A stretch of 64,000 nt of DNA from Taibaiella soli (lineage in GTDB: Bacteria; Bacteroidota; Bacteroidia; Chitinophagales; Chitinophagaceae), in contig NZ_QKTW01000007.1 in assembly GCF_003236175.1 (NCBI RefSeq), forward strand, positions 64,086 to 128,085, written 5' to 3'. Shown one piece after another: positions 28,102 to 37,692 of the stretch (positions are counted from its first letter, which is position 1; every line of letters begins with the position of its first letter). The notes beneath the pieces are model-generated. The model was not told the origin of the DNA. It saw nothing but the letters and a program-made list of their open reading frames with translations, and searched no databases. The translations under genes were made by a program, and so were the position numbers.

Positions 28102-28847
28102 GCTGCCTGATTGTAGATGATGAGCCGCTGGCTCAGGAAGTGTTGCAGACACATGTCGCTAAGATTCCGTCGCTGCGTGTGGTGCAGGTTTGTAATAATG
28201 CAATGGAAGCTTTCGAGGCATTGCACAAGCATCAGATCGACCTTGTTTTCCTCGATATCAATATGCCCGTTATTAGCGGGCTGAATTTTCTAAGTTCGCT
28301 GAAAGAACCGCCTGCAGTGATTTTTACAACTGCTTATCCTGAATATGCGGTAGATGGCTTTGAGTTGGATGCCGTAGATTATCTGCTCAAGCCTATTTCT
28401 TTCCAACGTTTTTCTAAAGCGATTGATAAAGTTTTTGCGCGGGTGAAACAATTGCCTGGCGTACTACCAGAGGTGAAAGCAGTAGCGATTTCAGAGCCTG
28501 CGTCAAATCTTAAAATAGTGCAGCCGGAAAAAGATTATTTCTTCGTAAAGGCAGATAATAAACTGGTGAAAGTAAGTTTCGCAGATATTCTATTTATTGA
28601 AGGAATGAAAGACTATCTGAAAATGCAATTGAAAACAGGTACGCCAATCGTAATACATCAAACCATGAAAGGGATGGAAGATCAATTACCTTCCAATCGT
28701 TTTATGCGTATTCATAAATCTTACATTGTCTCGCTCGAAGCCATTCAAGCCATAGAAGGCGCGATAGTGCACCTTGGTAAAAACCAGATTCCTGTGAGTA
28801 ATACTTATCGGGAAATGTTGCTGGCGGCAGTGGCGTCAGGCAAATAA
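28077..28847 (+). CDS. LytTR-family response regulator
   Basis: A 256-residue DNA-binding response regulator. Receiver about residues 8-125 with DDE pocket (14-16), phosphoacceptor Asp60 in LVFLDINMPV and Lys in YLLKPIS. A LytTR DNA-binding domain covers about 155-253 (FFVKADNKLVKVSFADILFIEGMKDYLKM ... RIHKSYIVSL). It is the last gene of the kinase-pseudokinase-regulator operon, with start overlapping the upstream gene. Targets cannot be read from the sequence. Confidence 0.92.
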   Translation: MHTDNATLSCLIVDDEPLAQEVLQTHVAKIPSLRVVQVCNNAMEAFEALHKHQIDLVFLDINMPVISGLNFLSSLKEPPAVIFTTAYPEYAVDGFELDAVDYLLKPISFQRFSKAIDKVFARVKQLPGVLPEVKAVAISEPASNLKIVQPEKDYFFVKADNKLVKVSFADILFIEGMKDYLKMQLKTGTPIVIHQTMKGMEDQLPSNRFMRIHKSYIVSLEAIQAIEGAIVHLGKNQIPVSNTYREMLLAAVASGK

Positions 28848-28901
28848 AGGCTCCGCTTATTTGACGTCTGGAATCGTGCAGCGATGCTTGTGTTATGGTG
28901 G

Positions 28902-28979
28902 GATCCCTCCTATCGTCAGGATGACGTGCTGGAGTGCAACCATAAACGTACGCTTGTCACCTCGACGATAGGAGAGGTC
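28902..28979. repeat. 24-bp inverted repeat pair, dispersed-repeat type
   Basis: The 24-bp arm at 28902-28925 read on the minus strand and the arm at 28956-28979 on the plus strand match at 19 of 24 positions; both contain GACGATAGGAG and end in TC. The loop is 30 nt. The arms resemble the GTCA...GATAGGAG palindromic intergenic elements seen in many Bacteroidota. A 66-codon ORF spanning it was not accepted. The rest of the 28848-29168 gap shows no other feature. Confidence 0.6.
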
Positions 28980-29168
28980 CTGCGTAATGCCAATTATCTC
29001 TTCGACGAAAGTGCAAAAAACATCGATCAGTTGATGGCCGAACGTTTTATTAATCTGGTCGAAGCCCCGTCGCAAATCGTCTAAAACTGTACCAGGTGCG
29101 CTTATTCTCTTCGTTTTTTTGCTGAAACAATTCCAATGAGACATTCATCAATCAAAAAAACGATAACA

Positions 29169-30419
29169 ATGAAAAAAGCAATTCTTCTTTTTCTCGCCGC
29201 CATTCTTTTGTTCACCATTGCCCGCGCCGGCATTGTACAAAACATTTTAGTTGTAAACAAAATCACGAGCTGTAATGTGGTTTCCAAAAAAGTCACCAGC
29301 GCTACCATTCCATTCTCCATAGCGTCTGGCTGGATCGTAGCAGAAGTAGGCGTACAGGTTGGTAACAGTAAACCGGAAAAGAAAAAGTTCATTTTTGATA
29401 CAGGCGCTTCCGCTTCTTTTACTTCCGATTTCGCCGCAGGGAAAAACTGGAAAACAGAATCTGTGAGTGTGAAACAAGTGGCATTGGGTGAAAAAGGAAA
29501 ACAGAAAGAAATGCTGATGACTGCAGATCCGGTGGTGTTTAGCTTCGGTGATATACAAGTGAAGCAGAAGCACGTGAGTATCGATAATATGGAGGTTTCT
29601 TCTTTTAAATGTCTGGATGCGGGCGGACTTATTGGTAGCAATATCCTGAGCAAATTTGTAGTGACTATTGATTTCATAAACAGCACACTTACATTAACGC
29701 AGAAGGACGCTTATGATTATAGTAGTCAGGAAAAATACAGTAGTAAACTGTCATTTATGGCGTTGCCGTTTCAGCAAAATCCATACTGCGCTATTAAAGT
29801 AAATGGTGAAGAGTACAGCGGGATCTTCGATACCGGTTTTACTGGTAATGTAATGCTGGATGTAGACAGTACGAAAGAACAGTTCAGGAAGATAACCGGA
29901 AAACCGGATGTGCTTACTTATGAGGCATATGCTGCAATGGCCAATGTGAATGGTGTTATTAAAAAACATAGTGTGGTTTATGAATGGGACAATGCCAATT
30001 TTAAATCAGAAAAGGATAGTTTTCGTGCGGATAATATTACCATACAACCGGCATCTAAAAATTCATGCAACGTGGGTTTGAAGTTTGCCCGTCAATACGA
30101 GAAAGTAGTGATCGACTGGAACAAAAAAGATATCTACTTCTTCAATCCATTGCCAAAGCCAGCCCCAACCCACACTGAGGTATGCATCAGACACCTCACC
30201 GATGAACAAAAATTTGTGATCGGACTCATCGAAACAAAATCTTCTTTTTATGCAAATGGTCTGCGTAGTGCCGATGAAGTAGTAAAGATCGATGATGCAC
30301 CGCTTTCAACATTATCGCTCTCAGAATGTGATTTACCAAAGAAGCTGAATGAACTGCTGGACGCTGCGAATACGATTGTGGTAAAAAGAAATGGACAGGA
30401 AGTGGCTATTGCGAAATAA
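29169..30419 (+). CDS. Retropepsin-like aspartyl protease with PDZ-like tail
   Basis: A 416-residue exported protein. ATG 29169 is preferred over 29136 because it opens the signal peptide MKKAILLFLAAILLFTIARA. Two pepsin-type half-sites are visible: FIFDTGASASF with Asp77 and SGIFDTGFTGNV with Asp221, giving the two catalytic Asp of an aspartic protease fold encoded in one chain. Residues about 335-416 resemble a PDZ domain (LRSADEVVKIDDAPLSTLS ... NTIVVKRNGQEVAI). Proteins with this layout are common in Bacteroidota as periplasmic or surface proteases of unknown substrate. Monocistronic with a terminator. Confidence 0.85.
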   Translation: MKKAILLFLAAILLFTIARAGIVQNILVVNKITSCNVVSKKVTSATIPFSIASGWIVAEVGVQVGNSKPEKKKFIFDTGASASFTSDFAAGKNWKTESVSVKQVALGEKGKQKEMLMTADPVVFSFGDIQVKQKHVSIDNMEVSSFKCLDAGGLIGSNILSKFVVTIDFINSTLTLTQKDAYDYSSQEKYSSKLSFMALPFQQNPYCAIKVNGEEYSGIFDTGFTGNVMLDVDSTKEQFRKITGKPDVLTYEAYAAMANVNGVIKKHSVVYEWDNANFKSEKDSFRADNITIQPASKNSCNVGLKFARQYEKVVIDWNKKDIYFFNPLPKPAPTHTEVCIRHLTDEQKFVIGLIETKSSFYANGLRSADEVVKIDDAPLSTLSLSECDLPKKLNELLDAANTIVVKRNGQEVAIAK

Positions 30420-30454
30420 CGGATGAGCAAGCAAAAGAGCATTTTTTTGCACAG

Positions 30455-30483
30455 GCCCGGTACTTTCTAGTATCGGGCTTTTT
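30455..30483 (+). terminator. Terminator after the aspartyl protease gene
   Basis: GCCCGGTACT / AGTATCGGGC stem, TTCT loop, followed by TTTTT. Confidence 0.85.
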
Positions 30484-30570
30484 GTTGCTGTTGTTGTTAC
30501 TGAGTTTACGTAACACAACCGGCCTAAGGAAACTCGGCGTTAAGAAATGAAATGCAGACAACAAGTGTCG

Positions 30571-33500
30571 TCAATGAAAATTCCTTCCGCCCGGAAAGAT
30601 CTCCCCTTGCACCACATCGCTTTGCGCTTTTTTCTTTCGGTTAGTTGATGTTGATTGATCTTTTTCCTCACTGGCAACCATTTCGTCCAGCAGTACCGAG
30701 ACATTGCGGCAGCGGCGGACGATGACGTGTGTTACTTCACCTTCTCGCTGCACTTTTCCTTCCACCATTAATAGATGAGAACGCAGGATTTCTTTTCGGT
30801 ATTTCTCAAAAAACTTTTCGAATACTACCAGATTTGCAAAACCTGTCTCGTCTTCAATAGTGATGAAACAGATGCCCGTGGCCGTTCCTGGACGTTGCCG
30901 AACCAATGGTAAACCTGCAATCGCGATATTGTCGCCATCTTTATAACAGTCAAGCATACTGATTGGCTGTGCACCTAATAACATCAGACGTTCCCTTGCA
31001 AAACTTACAGGATGAGCTTTCAGCGAAAGAGTAGTACTGGCATAATCTTGCACTACGTGTTCGGCGAGTGTCATCTCCGGAAGTGCTACTGAAGCTTCCG
31101 CTTCTGGTTGTTGTCCTTTGTACATGCCTACAGGCCTATCTTTCAGCGCAGCTACCTGCCAGAGCGCTTGTCTTCTGTCCAGCCCTATAGAACGAAACGC
31201 ATCTGCATCGGCCAGTCGTTCCAATGCATCGGGGGAAATTCCGGCATCATATAATTGATAAACATCCGTAAAGCTATTGCCCCTGGCAGCAACCAGTATT
31301 TCAATATCGGTTTCATTTATCCCTTTTATTTCACGAAACCCCAAACGCAACGGACAATATTTTCCGGTTTTTTCTTCCAGTAAATTATCCCAGGTAGAAT
31401 AATTAATATCTACCGGACGCACTTCTACACCATGTTTTCGGGCATCTATTACAATTTGTGCCGGCTGATAAAATCCCATCGGCTGACTATTCAGCAATGC
31501 TGCCGCAAATACATCTGGGTAAAAACATTTGATCCAGGAAGAAATATAAACCAGCAAAGCAAAGCTCGCAGCATGACTTTCAGGGAAACCATAACTACCA
31601 AAACCTTCCAGCTGACGAAATACGCGTGCTGCAAATTCTTCTTCATAACCCTTCGCCACCATGCCACTGATAAGTTTTTTCTTCCAGTCGCTTACTTTTC
31701 CTTTCGCTTTGAAGGTTGCCATGCTTCTCCGCAAACCATCTGCCTCTGCAGGTGTAAATCCTGCTGCAACAATGGCAATCTCCATCGCTTGTTCCTGAAA
31801 TAATGGAACTCCTAATGTCCGTTTTAGAATCGCTTCCAACTCTGCTGAAGGGTATTCAACCAGTTCCAATCCACTGCGTCGCCGCAAATAAGGATGTACC
31901 ATATCGCCCTGTATTGGCCCAGGACGAACGATTGCCACTTCAATCACCAGATCATAAAAATCTTTAGGCTGCAAACGTGGCAGCATTGACATCTGCGCGC
32001 GGCTTTCAATCTGGAATACGCCTAATGTGTCGGCATGACTGATCATGTCATACACTGCTTTTTCATCCTGTGGAATGTTTGCGAGTGTTAAATCCAAATC
32101 GTAATGCAGCTTCGCTAAATCAAAACCCTTCCGGATGCAGGTAAGCATACCAAGCGCTAGTACGTCTACTTTCATAAATCCCAAAGCTTCCACATCATCT
32201 TTATTCCATTCAATACAAGTACGATCTTCCATGCGGGCATTTAAGATGGGGCAGAGATCCGTGAGTTTCCCCTGCGTGATCACAAAGCCGCCAGTATGTT
32301 GTCCCAACTGGCGTGGAAAGCCGATGTATTGTTGCGTCAGATCCAGTATTTTTCGCAAATGCAGATCGTTGGCATCAAAGCCTTCGGCAGATATCCGTTT
32401 GCCTTCGTACCAGTCTTCTGTAAATTCCCACATCGATTTCGATAAGCGGTTAATCGCATCTACAGATAATCCCATTACTTTACCCACATCGCGGATTGCA
32501 CCTTTGCTGTGTACCTGCGTTACCGTAGCTACAATAGCGGCACGCTCCCGGCCGTATTTGTTGAAGATATATTGCATTACTTCTTCACGCCGTTCATGTT
32601 CAAAATCCACATCAATATCAGGTGGTTCATCACGTGCATCAGACATAAATCGGGCAAACAGAAGATTGACTTTTGTGGGATCAACAGAAGTAATGCCGAG
32701 ACAATAACACACTACGGAATTGGCTGCAGAACCGCGTCCCTGACAAAGAATTTTTTCGCCGCGGGCGAAATTCACGTAATCAAATACGGTTAGAAAATAG
32801 GAACTATAATTTTTACGCGCAATAAATGCAAGTTCATCTAAAATCGTCTGATGAATTTTGGAAGGAATACCATCCTGAAATTTTTCGCGTGCTCCTTCCC
32901 ATGTCCGGAACTCTAATTCCTCCTGAGGCGTGCGTCCTTCCTCCGTCAGCTCTTCGGGATAAACATATTTCAGACTGTCGAGGGAGAACTGGCAAGCATC
33001 GGCAATCTCTTGCGTACGTTGAATCGCATCGGGATATTGTGCAAACAAACGTTCCATTTCTTTTTCTGGTTTTAAGAAACGTTCTGCATTTTGGCATAGT
33101 TTGTAGCCTGCATTATAGATGGTGCATTTTTCACGAATGCAAGTCAGCACATCCTGCAATTCTCGTCGTTCATGATCATGATAGTACACGTCATTTGTGG
33201 CTACCATTGGGATGCCTAATTGTTCCGATAATTGCGCCAGCCGGTATAGTTTTTTTCCATCATCACCTTGATATGTCCGAATGGCACCGAGGTAAAGATG
33301 TTTGCCAAGTCTGGTTTTATATTCTTGTAACGCTGCTTTGTATGTAGGTTCAAAATCAAAGCTGGTATTGAGTTTGGAAGGTGGTACAGTAATAAATTTT
33401 ATTCCTTCAGCATATTGGTATACATCTGCTTTCTTTATGTCGCATTTACCTTTTTCTGTACGGCGATTACCTGTGGTAAGTAATGCTGATAAATTGGCAT

Positions 33501-33753
33501 AAGCCTCTTTATTTGTTGGATAAGCCAGTAATGATGGTCCATCTGCCAAATCCAATCTACATGCAGGTATGATACGGATATTTTTTCCTCTGGTTGCTGC
33601 ATGTGCACGTACAATACCAGCAAGCGTATTATGATCGGTAATTGCAATGGCTGTATAGCCCAATGCGGCAGCCTGTTCCACGAGTTCTTCGGGATGAGAG
33701 CCGCCGCGCAGGAAGCTGAAATTGCTTGTTACTTGTAGTTCTGTATAATTCAT
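30571..33753 (-). CDS. Error-prone DNA polymerase DnaE2
   Basis: A 1060-residue C-family polymerase alpha-like subunit used in damage-induced translesion synthesis. PHP domain at the N-terminus (LQVTSNFSFLRGGSHPEEL, AITDHNTLAG). Palm/catalytic region includes CQGRGSAANSVVCYCLGI and PDIDVDFEHERREEVMQYI, which supplies catalytic Asp residues; a fingers/beta-binding region and a C-terminal OB fold follow (IAIAGLPLVRQRPGTATGICFITIEDETG). The start is set at ATG 33753 (MNYTELQVTSNFSF) because the longer version adds 11 unrelated residues and overlaps imuB. The gene is the last of the imuA-imuB-dnaE2 operon and starts 5 nt after imuB. Length fits DnaE2. Confidence 0.95.
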   Translation of the reverse strand: MNYTELQVTSNFSFLRGGSHPEELVEQAAALGYTAIAITDHNTLAGIVRAHAATRGKNIRIIPACRLDLADGPSLLAYPTNKEAYANLSALLTTGNRRTEKGKCDIKKADVYQYAEGIKFITVPPSKLNTSFDFEPTYKAALQEYKTRLGKHLYLGAIRTYQGDDGKKLYRLAQLSEQLGIPMVATNDVYYHDHERRELQDVLTCIREKCTIYNAGYKLCQNAERFLKPEKEMERLFAQYPDAIQRTQEIADACQFSLDSLKYVYPEELTEEGRTPQEELEFRTWEGAREKFQDGIPSKIHQTILDELAFIARKNYSSYFLTVFDYVNFARGEKILCQGRGSAANSVVCYCLGITSVDPTKVNLLFARFMSDARDEPPDIDVDFEHERREEVMQYIFNKYGRERAAIVATVTQVHSKGAIRDVGKVMGLSVDAINRLSKSMWEFTEDWYEGKRISAEGFDANDLHLRKILDLTQQYIGFPRQLGQHTGGFVITQGKLTDLCPILNARMEDRTCIEWNKDDVEALGFMKVDVLALGMLTCIRKGFDLAKLHYDLDLTLANIPQDEKAVYDMISHADTLGVFQIESRAQMSMLPRLQPKDFYDLVIEVAIVRPGPIQGDMVHPYLRRRSGLELVEYPSAELEAILKRTLGVPLFQEQAMEIAIVAAGFTPAEADGLRRSMATFKAKGKVSDWKKKLISGMVAKGYEEEFAARVFRQLEGFGSYGFPESHAASFALLVYISSWIKCFYPDVFAAALLNSQPMGFYQPAQIVIDARKHGVEVRPVDINYSTWDNLLEEKTGKYCPLRLGFREIKGINETDIEILVAARGNSFTDVYQLYDAGISPDALERLADADAFRSIGLDRRQALWQVAALKDRPVGMYKGQQPEAEASVALPEMTLAEHVVQDYASTTLSLKAHPVSFARERLMLLGAQPISMLDCYKDGDNIAIAGLPLVRQRPGTATGICFITIEDETGFANLVVFEKFFEKYRKEILRSHLLMVEGKVQREGEVTHVIVRRCRNVSVLLDEMVASEEKDQSTSTNRKKKAQSDVVQGEIFPGGRNFH

Positions 33754-33758
33754 ATCAT

Positions 33759-35258
33759 TCACGCAAAAAATCCATGTAAAAACCATTTTGGTTCGCCGGA
33801 AGCATAATGTCCCAGACGAAATAGCCAGTACCTCGCACCGTTTTCATCTTCCACACAATAGTAGTCGCGATGTTCGCCGGCATCTATCCACCATTCGCGT
33901 TCAATGCGTTCCGGGCCATCCGCTTTTTTTACTTTATGCAGCGTGCCTTTGTAATGAAACAACATTGGCGGATAATCGGGAATCGGTACAGTCACGTTGA
34001 TTGGTTCTGGTACTGGCAGCAGGTGCACTGGTCTTGGCTGATCGATGCGCCATTCGGTTTGCGGTTTTTCTTGTAAGGATGTGCTTTGTACGAATGACCA
34101 TTCCGGCCAGTAATGTTCTGCTGGTAAAAATCGATGAATAGCATTTGCCCCGATTTTGCCTGCAATCTTATCGAGTAATTCCGCAATGACGACTTCATCA
34201 TGGCTCCCTGAAACTGCCCATAGTGCTTCTTGTTCAGATGTAAGATCTTCTACGACTGGTGCTTCCAGCAGGAACAATTCAATGCCCAGGTCTGGTTCTA
34301 TGCTGGCAATTTTCAGCTCAAATAACTTGAACAGATGTTCTACATTGCGTGATGCCTTTCCGGTGCCGATGGATATTTGCTGTAACGCACCATCAATTCT
34401 ATATCCTTTGAAAATGGCATGTCGCAATCCTTTTTCTTCACAGCCTAATCTTGTACAAAGTGCTTCCAGCAGGCGCCGTAGCGCAATCTCAATGCCAGGT
34501 GCTGTACGTATTGGTTCAAAGCTTGGTAATCGTTCCTGGTAAGGTTGTGCTGGCTGTATGGGCTGAATAATTTCTTTTTCCAATCCTAATGCCTGATCTA
34601 ATCTGGAAAGTAGTGCAACTCCGAAACGCCGCCGTAGTGAACTGCGCGGCATATCAATAAATCGCTGGACGGTATACAATCCGAGTTTTTTCAACCGATC
34701 GATAGTGGTTTCTTCCAGGCGCAAAGCAACTGGCGGCAATCCCAGTAAAGCTTCTTTTTGTTGACCCGGAGGAATGATCGGATAAGTCCGGCCATATCTT
34801 GCCACAGCCCATGCTGCGCCCACTGTATCAGCGATTGCAGCGCGAACATGGTAACCATAACCGTTCAGTTTTTGGATAATGTCTTTCAGGTAATTTTCCT
34901 CGCCACCCCATAAATGCGCGCAACCACTGATATCTAAAATCAGTCCGTCGGATAAATCAATAGCCGCCACCGGAGTATAACGTAAACTCCATTCCGCAAA
35001 AGCATGAAGCAGTTTTTCTGCCTGCCCTTCCAGGTCGTCAAATACTTGTAAGGTTGGAAATATAGCTCTGCAGTCCGCTACTACCATACCTTTAGTGATG
35101 CCTTTCGCCTGTGCTTTTTCATTGGCTGCTGTTACAACAATGCGACCGCGTTCGGAAGCAGAGAGCACAAAAGGTACGTCCTTTAGCTCCGGGTGTTTGC
35201 GAACCCACCAGTTGGTCGTCAGGTGATAAAACCATATTGCCATAAATCGTTGCTGCAT
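33759..35258 (-). CDS. ImuB, catalytically inactive Y-family polymerase-like protein
   Basis: A 499-residue protein with Y-family polymerase fold, the bridging subunit of the ImuA-ImuB-DnaE2 mutasome. It begins MQQRFMAIWFYHLTTNWW, lacking the DxDxFF metal site, and where active Y polymerases read SIDE it has AAIDLSDGLILDISG with no Glu, both typical of ImuB. A helix-hairpin-helix (LPPVALRLEETTIDRLKKLGL) and little-finger region follow. ATG 35258 is preferred to the TTG at 35264. The gene starts 2 nt after the imuA stop. Confidence 0.92.
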   Translation of the reverse strand: MQQRFMAIWFYHLTTNWWVRKHPELKDVPFVLSASERGRIVVTAANEKAQAKGITKGMVVADCRAIFPTLQVFDDLEGQAEKLLHAFAEWSLRYTPVAAIDLSDGLILDISGCAHLWGGEENYLKDIIQKLNGYGYHVRAAIADTVGAAWAVARYGRTYPIIPPGQQKEALLGLPPVALRLEETTIDRLKKLGLYTVQRFIDMPRSSLRRRFGVALLSRLDQALGLEKEIIQPIQPAQPYQERLPSFEPIRTAPGIEIALRRLLEALCTRLGCEEKGLRHAIFKGYRIDGALQQISIGTGKASRNVEHLFKLFELKIASIEPDLGIELFLLEAPVVEDLTSEQEALWAVSGSHDEVVIAELLDKIAGKIGANAIHRFLPAEHYWPEWSFVQSTSLQEKPQTEWRIDQPRPVHLLPVPEPINVTVPIPDYPPMLFHYKGTLHKVKKADGPERIEREWWIDAGEHRDYYCVEDENGARYWLFRLGHYASGEPKWFLHGFFA

Positions 35259-35260
35259 CG

Positions 35261-36004
35261 TCAACCAGTTTTTCGAATCGGAATAATTTGTGTTGTTGTG
35301 CCTGGTTGAGTTGTAAGTATTTTAAAACGATTGTCCGACCATTCCAGATTCCAGGAGCCTGGTTTGCCATTGCGTACTTTATCAAGCGTTACCTGCCAGC
35401 GTGGAAATCCAACTCCTGGCATTTCGTCTGCTGTATTGCTTGCCAGCGAAGTAATTTTCCAGCGCGCTATACAAGCGGTGTTATTTTCTGTTTTAGGAGC
35501 ATAGCGATGAACGAAACCTGTAACATGGCTTTGCTCTACGGCCAATTGCAGCCGTCGGGATTGTGTAAAACTCAGCTCCGTCCACTCACCAATTACAAGT
35601 GCCAGCGATTCGCATTTCAGCGCTTCTTCAAATGCCCACAACGCTTCTTTTTCTTTCGCTACATCAATAAAGATGATTCGTTCCGGATCAATGCCAAATG
35701 ATTTCAATGCAGGTGGATAAATGGTTCGCTTCGTACCAATCCAAAAACAACAACCACCCGGTTTTAAAAACTTGCCGGCTAATGCAGCTAAAAAACCATT
35801 CGTTGCCGCAGCATGTTCCGGCGCATAACTTAGCAGTTCATGAACAGCGCCAGTGGGAAAACGTTCGTACGGAAAAGCTTTTTCAATGATGCCTAAACCA
35901 GTTTGCAGACGATTATTACCGCAGGGAGTTTTAAAGCCCTGCAGCGAAAAAACTTCTTTCTGAAGCCGCTGGATAATATCTGGTTTCGCCGCATCCTGAT
36001 CCAT
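35261..36004 (-). CDS. ImuA, RecA-like mutasome protein
   Basis: A 247-residue ImuA-family protein, first gene of the mutasome operon. The RecA-like core is seen in FPTGAVHELLSYAPEHAAATNGFLAALAGKFL and CCFWIGTKRTIYPPALKSFGI, but the classical Walker A is degenerate, as is usual for ImuA of Bacteroidota. In characterised mutasomes ImuA works with ImuB to recruit DnaE2 for damage-induced mutagenesis. Only a weak inverted pair GATA-N7-TATC was noted upstream (36060-36074), not enough to call an operator. Confidence 0.88.
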   Translation of the reverse strand: MDQDAAKPDIIQRLQKEVFSLQGFKTPCGNNRLQTGLGIIEKAFPYERFPTGAVHELLSYAPEHAAATNGFLAALAGKFLKPGGCCFWIGTKRTIYPPALKSFGIDPERIIFIDVAKEKEALWAFEEALKCESLALVIGEWTELSFTQSRRLQLAVEQSHVTGFVHRYAPKTENNTACIARWKITSLASNTADEMPGVGFPRWQVTLDKVRNGKPGSWNLEWSDNRFKILTTQPGTTTQIIPIRKTG

Positions 36005-36218
36005 AAAAAAGGTTTAGCCATTGGTTTTCATGCTTGCGTGAATTCAGATGACAGGTTGATATCTTTAGTATCATTGTGTTGATCTCAATAATAACAAAGT
36101 GGCGGAGAAGAAAAAAATTAAAGTTTATTGGAAGTGGCGATGAGAAAGGCTTTGCACACAGTGAAAATGTTGAACATTAACTGCTTGCAATAAAGAATGA
36201 TCTTAGATAAAAACACGA

Positions 36219-36252
36219 AAATTTATCCCGTTTTTTTACCGGGAAAAAATTT
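36219..36252 (-). terminator. Terminator-like hairpin after the DUF481-like gene
   Basis: AAATTTATCCCG can pair with CGGGAAAAAATTT with one mismatch. On the minus strand it follows the stop at 36282 and is followed by TTTTCG. Moderate support only. Confidence 0.5.
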
Positions 36253-36281
36253 AGAATTCGAAGAAATTGGGAATAGCCTTT

Positions 36282-37022
36282 TTAATAATAATGCTCCAGC
36301 GTAAGGCCATAAGTCAGCAAAGTATTCTCCCTGCCCGTTCTGCTCACCCGGTTATAACTATAAGCCATCGTCACCGAAAGCCATTTGATAATCCTGACGG
36401 TAAGGCTTGCATCTACCTTTACAATCACGTCGTTTTTAGTCCAGAGCGAATTTTGGAGATAAGCACTCGCGTTGAGTTTGAAAATGCCCGTATCAGCTTT
36501 TAATTGTACGCGCAGCGAGTTACGGCCGGTATGATATTTATCGCGAATAGTATCGCTTGTGAAGATGTCGCTGTTTTCATAGATCAGACCATCGCTCACG
36601 TTGAATTTTATTTTTCCCCGGTCGATGATATTATACGCAAGTCCGCCACCAGCCTGATATTGATTATTTACTTTCAGTGAAATACTTGTGGTATAAGCGC
36701 CGAGTCCCCAGTAATAAGCATGCGGTGCCAGTTTGTATAAATTGCAATTGAAATTGGAGTTGAAATCATTGTTCGTAAGCGCATCATCAGCCGCGCCGTA
36801 GACCCAGGTGTTATTGAAGTTGAGTTCCACATCCTTTCTTCTGACGCCCGCATTCAGTTTGTTCGTCAGCAGATAAGAGCGGCTTCCGTCTGTTTTATTA
36901 TAGCTTCCGGTAGAGATCAATCCCGTGTAATATCTGGTACTATCATTGTACTGGCTGAAGCAAATCAATGAGTTTAAAAGCAGTGTTATTCCTAAAAGTA
37001 GTTTTCTCACAAAAGGTAGCAT
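36282..37022 (-). CDS. DUF481-like outer-membrane beta-barrel protein
   Basis: A 246-residue exported protein with signal peptide to CFSQ (about residue 24). The mature part is all alternating beta strands (SRSYLLTNKLNAGVRRKDVELNFNNTWVYG; YYWGLGAYTTSISLKVNNQYQAGGGLAYNII; LKLNASAYLQNSLW) and ends in the aromatic LTLEHYY typical of an outer-membrane barrel terminus. The pattern matches DUF481-type proteins. Monocistronic. Cargo or function unknown. Confidence 0.75.
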   Translation of the reverse strand: MLPFVRKLLLGITLLLNSLICFSQYNDSTRYYTGLISTGSYNKTDGSRSYLLTNKLNAGVRRKDVELNFNNTWVYGAADDALTNNDFNSNFNCNLYKLAPHAYYWGLGAYTTSISLKVNNQYQAGGGLAYNIIDRGKIKFNVSDGLIYENSDIFTSDTIRDKYHTGRNSLRVQLKADTGIFKLNASAYLQNSLWTKNDVIVKVDASLTVRIIKWLSVTMAYSYNRVSRTGRENTLLTYGLTLEHYY

Positions 37023-37102
37023 TATGTCTGGACGGGCACAAAAATAGCGCCATAGGGGCTAAATGAAGGATTTGATTAGATGAAATGTGTTTGATTTTGG
37101 AT

Positions 37103-37150
37103 AAATGCGGAGAATAATGGGGATAATCTCCGCATGGTTTGCGGAGATTA
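37103..37150. repeat. 48-bp palindromic repeat, copy 1 (GCGGAGA type)
   Basis: Contains TGCGGAGAATA, then TAATCTCCGCA, then TGCGGAGATTA, so the last two form a hairpin. A near-identical 48-bp copy lies at 37693-37740. The two copies bracket the micro-ORF at 37387. Confidence 0.8.
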
Positions 37151-37386
37151 AATGAACGCGCGAGTTTGAAAGAAGTTTATTAATTTGATGTGATTGGTTA
37201 GTCAATTTTAGTTTGTCTTTTCATTTTTTAATTTGTTTTGTCCTATTATTTGTATCAATTTTGTTGGCACACAACTGTCATAACATATTGTGCTTTTATT
37301 GTTCGAAACACAATTAATTTCGCGTGAGTTGATCGACTGTACCGGCACAAAAATTAATGAGTATTTACTGATCAAAATCCTTAACA

Positions 37387-37548
37387 ATGATACAGACTAC
37401 CGTAGATAGGCAAGTTAAGGCTATAAAAGAGGCTACTGCCCAGGCTATCAAATCGAAGAAAAGTGCATTGGCGTTTCTTATTGCAGCAGGAATTATCACT
37501 GAGTCGTCTGCAAAGGCAAAGACTAAAATCTCAAAAAAGAAGAAGTGA
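37387..37548 (+). CDS. Small basic hypothetical protein (53 aa)
   Basis: ATG 37387 to TGA 37548, 53 residues, too short for ordinary ORF calls. The sequence has an Ala/Lys-rich helix (QVKAIKEATAQAIKSKKSA), a compact hydrophobic segment ALAFLIAAGIITESS, and a poly-Lys tail (KISKKKK). The form resembles small Bacteroidota proteins carrying a SKxSALAFLxxAGI motif that I have seen as hypotheticals; their function is unknown. Support: amphipathic and non-random composition, a perfect terminator 46 nt downstream, and flanking paired 48-bp repeats. Against it: no promoter or strong ribosome-binding site was identified. Confidence 0.6.
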   Translation: MIQTTVDRQVKAIKEATAQAIKSKKSALAFLIAAGIITESSAKAKTKISKKKK

Positions 37549-37594
37549 CTAATTGAGTGATTTAATAAGCATTTATCGCATTTCAAAAATAGCA

Positions 37595-37626
37595 CAGAGA
37601 AGGCTGGAGTATTCCAGCCTTCTCTG
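37595..37626 (+). terminator. Perfect terminator after the 53-aa ORF
   Basis: CAGAGAAGGCTGGA pairs perfectly with TCCAGCCTTCTCTG around GTAT, followed by TATTT. Its presence shows that something on the plus strand upstream is transcribed. Confidence 0.9.
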
Positions 37627-37692
37627 TATTTATAGCTAACTATTATTGGAGCTGTACCGATTTCTGCAGTCATGAGGTTTTCTCTTTTGAGG

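Noticed and set aside
28884-29084. 66-codon ORF on the plus strand
   Set aside because: It spans the inverted 24-bp repeat pair, and the encoded sequence has no recognisable domain or start signal.
31432-33502. Plus-strand ORFs inside dnaE2
   Set aside because: Antisense to a full-length, motif-complete DnaE2; no domains of their own.
36055-36080. LexA-type operator before imuA
   Set aside because: Only a weak GATA-N7-TATC inverted pair is present; it cannot be called an SOS box without a known consensus for this lineage.
37365-37673. 102-codon minus-strand ORF
   Set aside because: It is antisense to the better supported 53-aa plus-strand ORF and runs through that gene's terminator stem.
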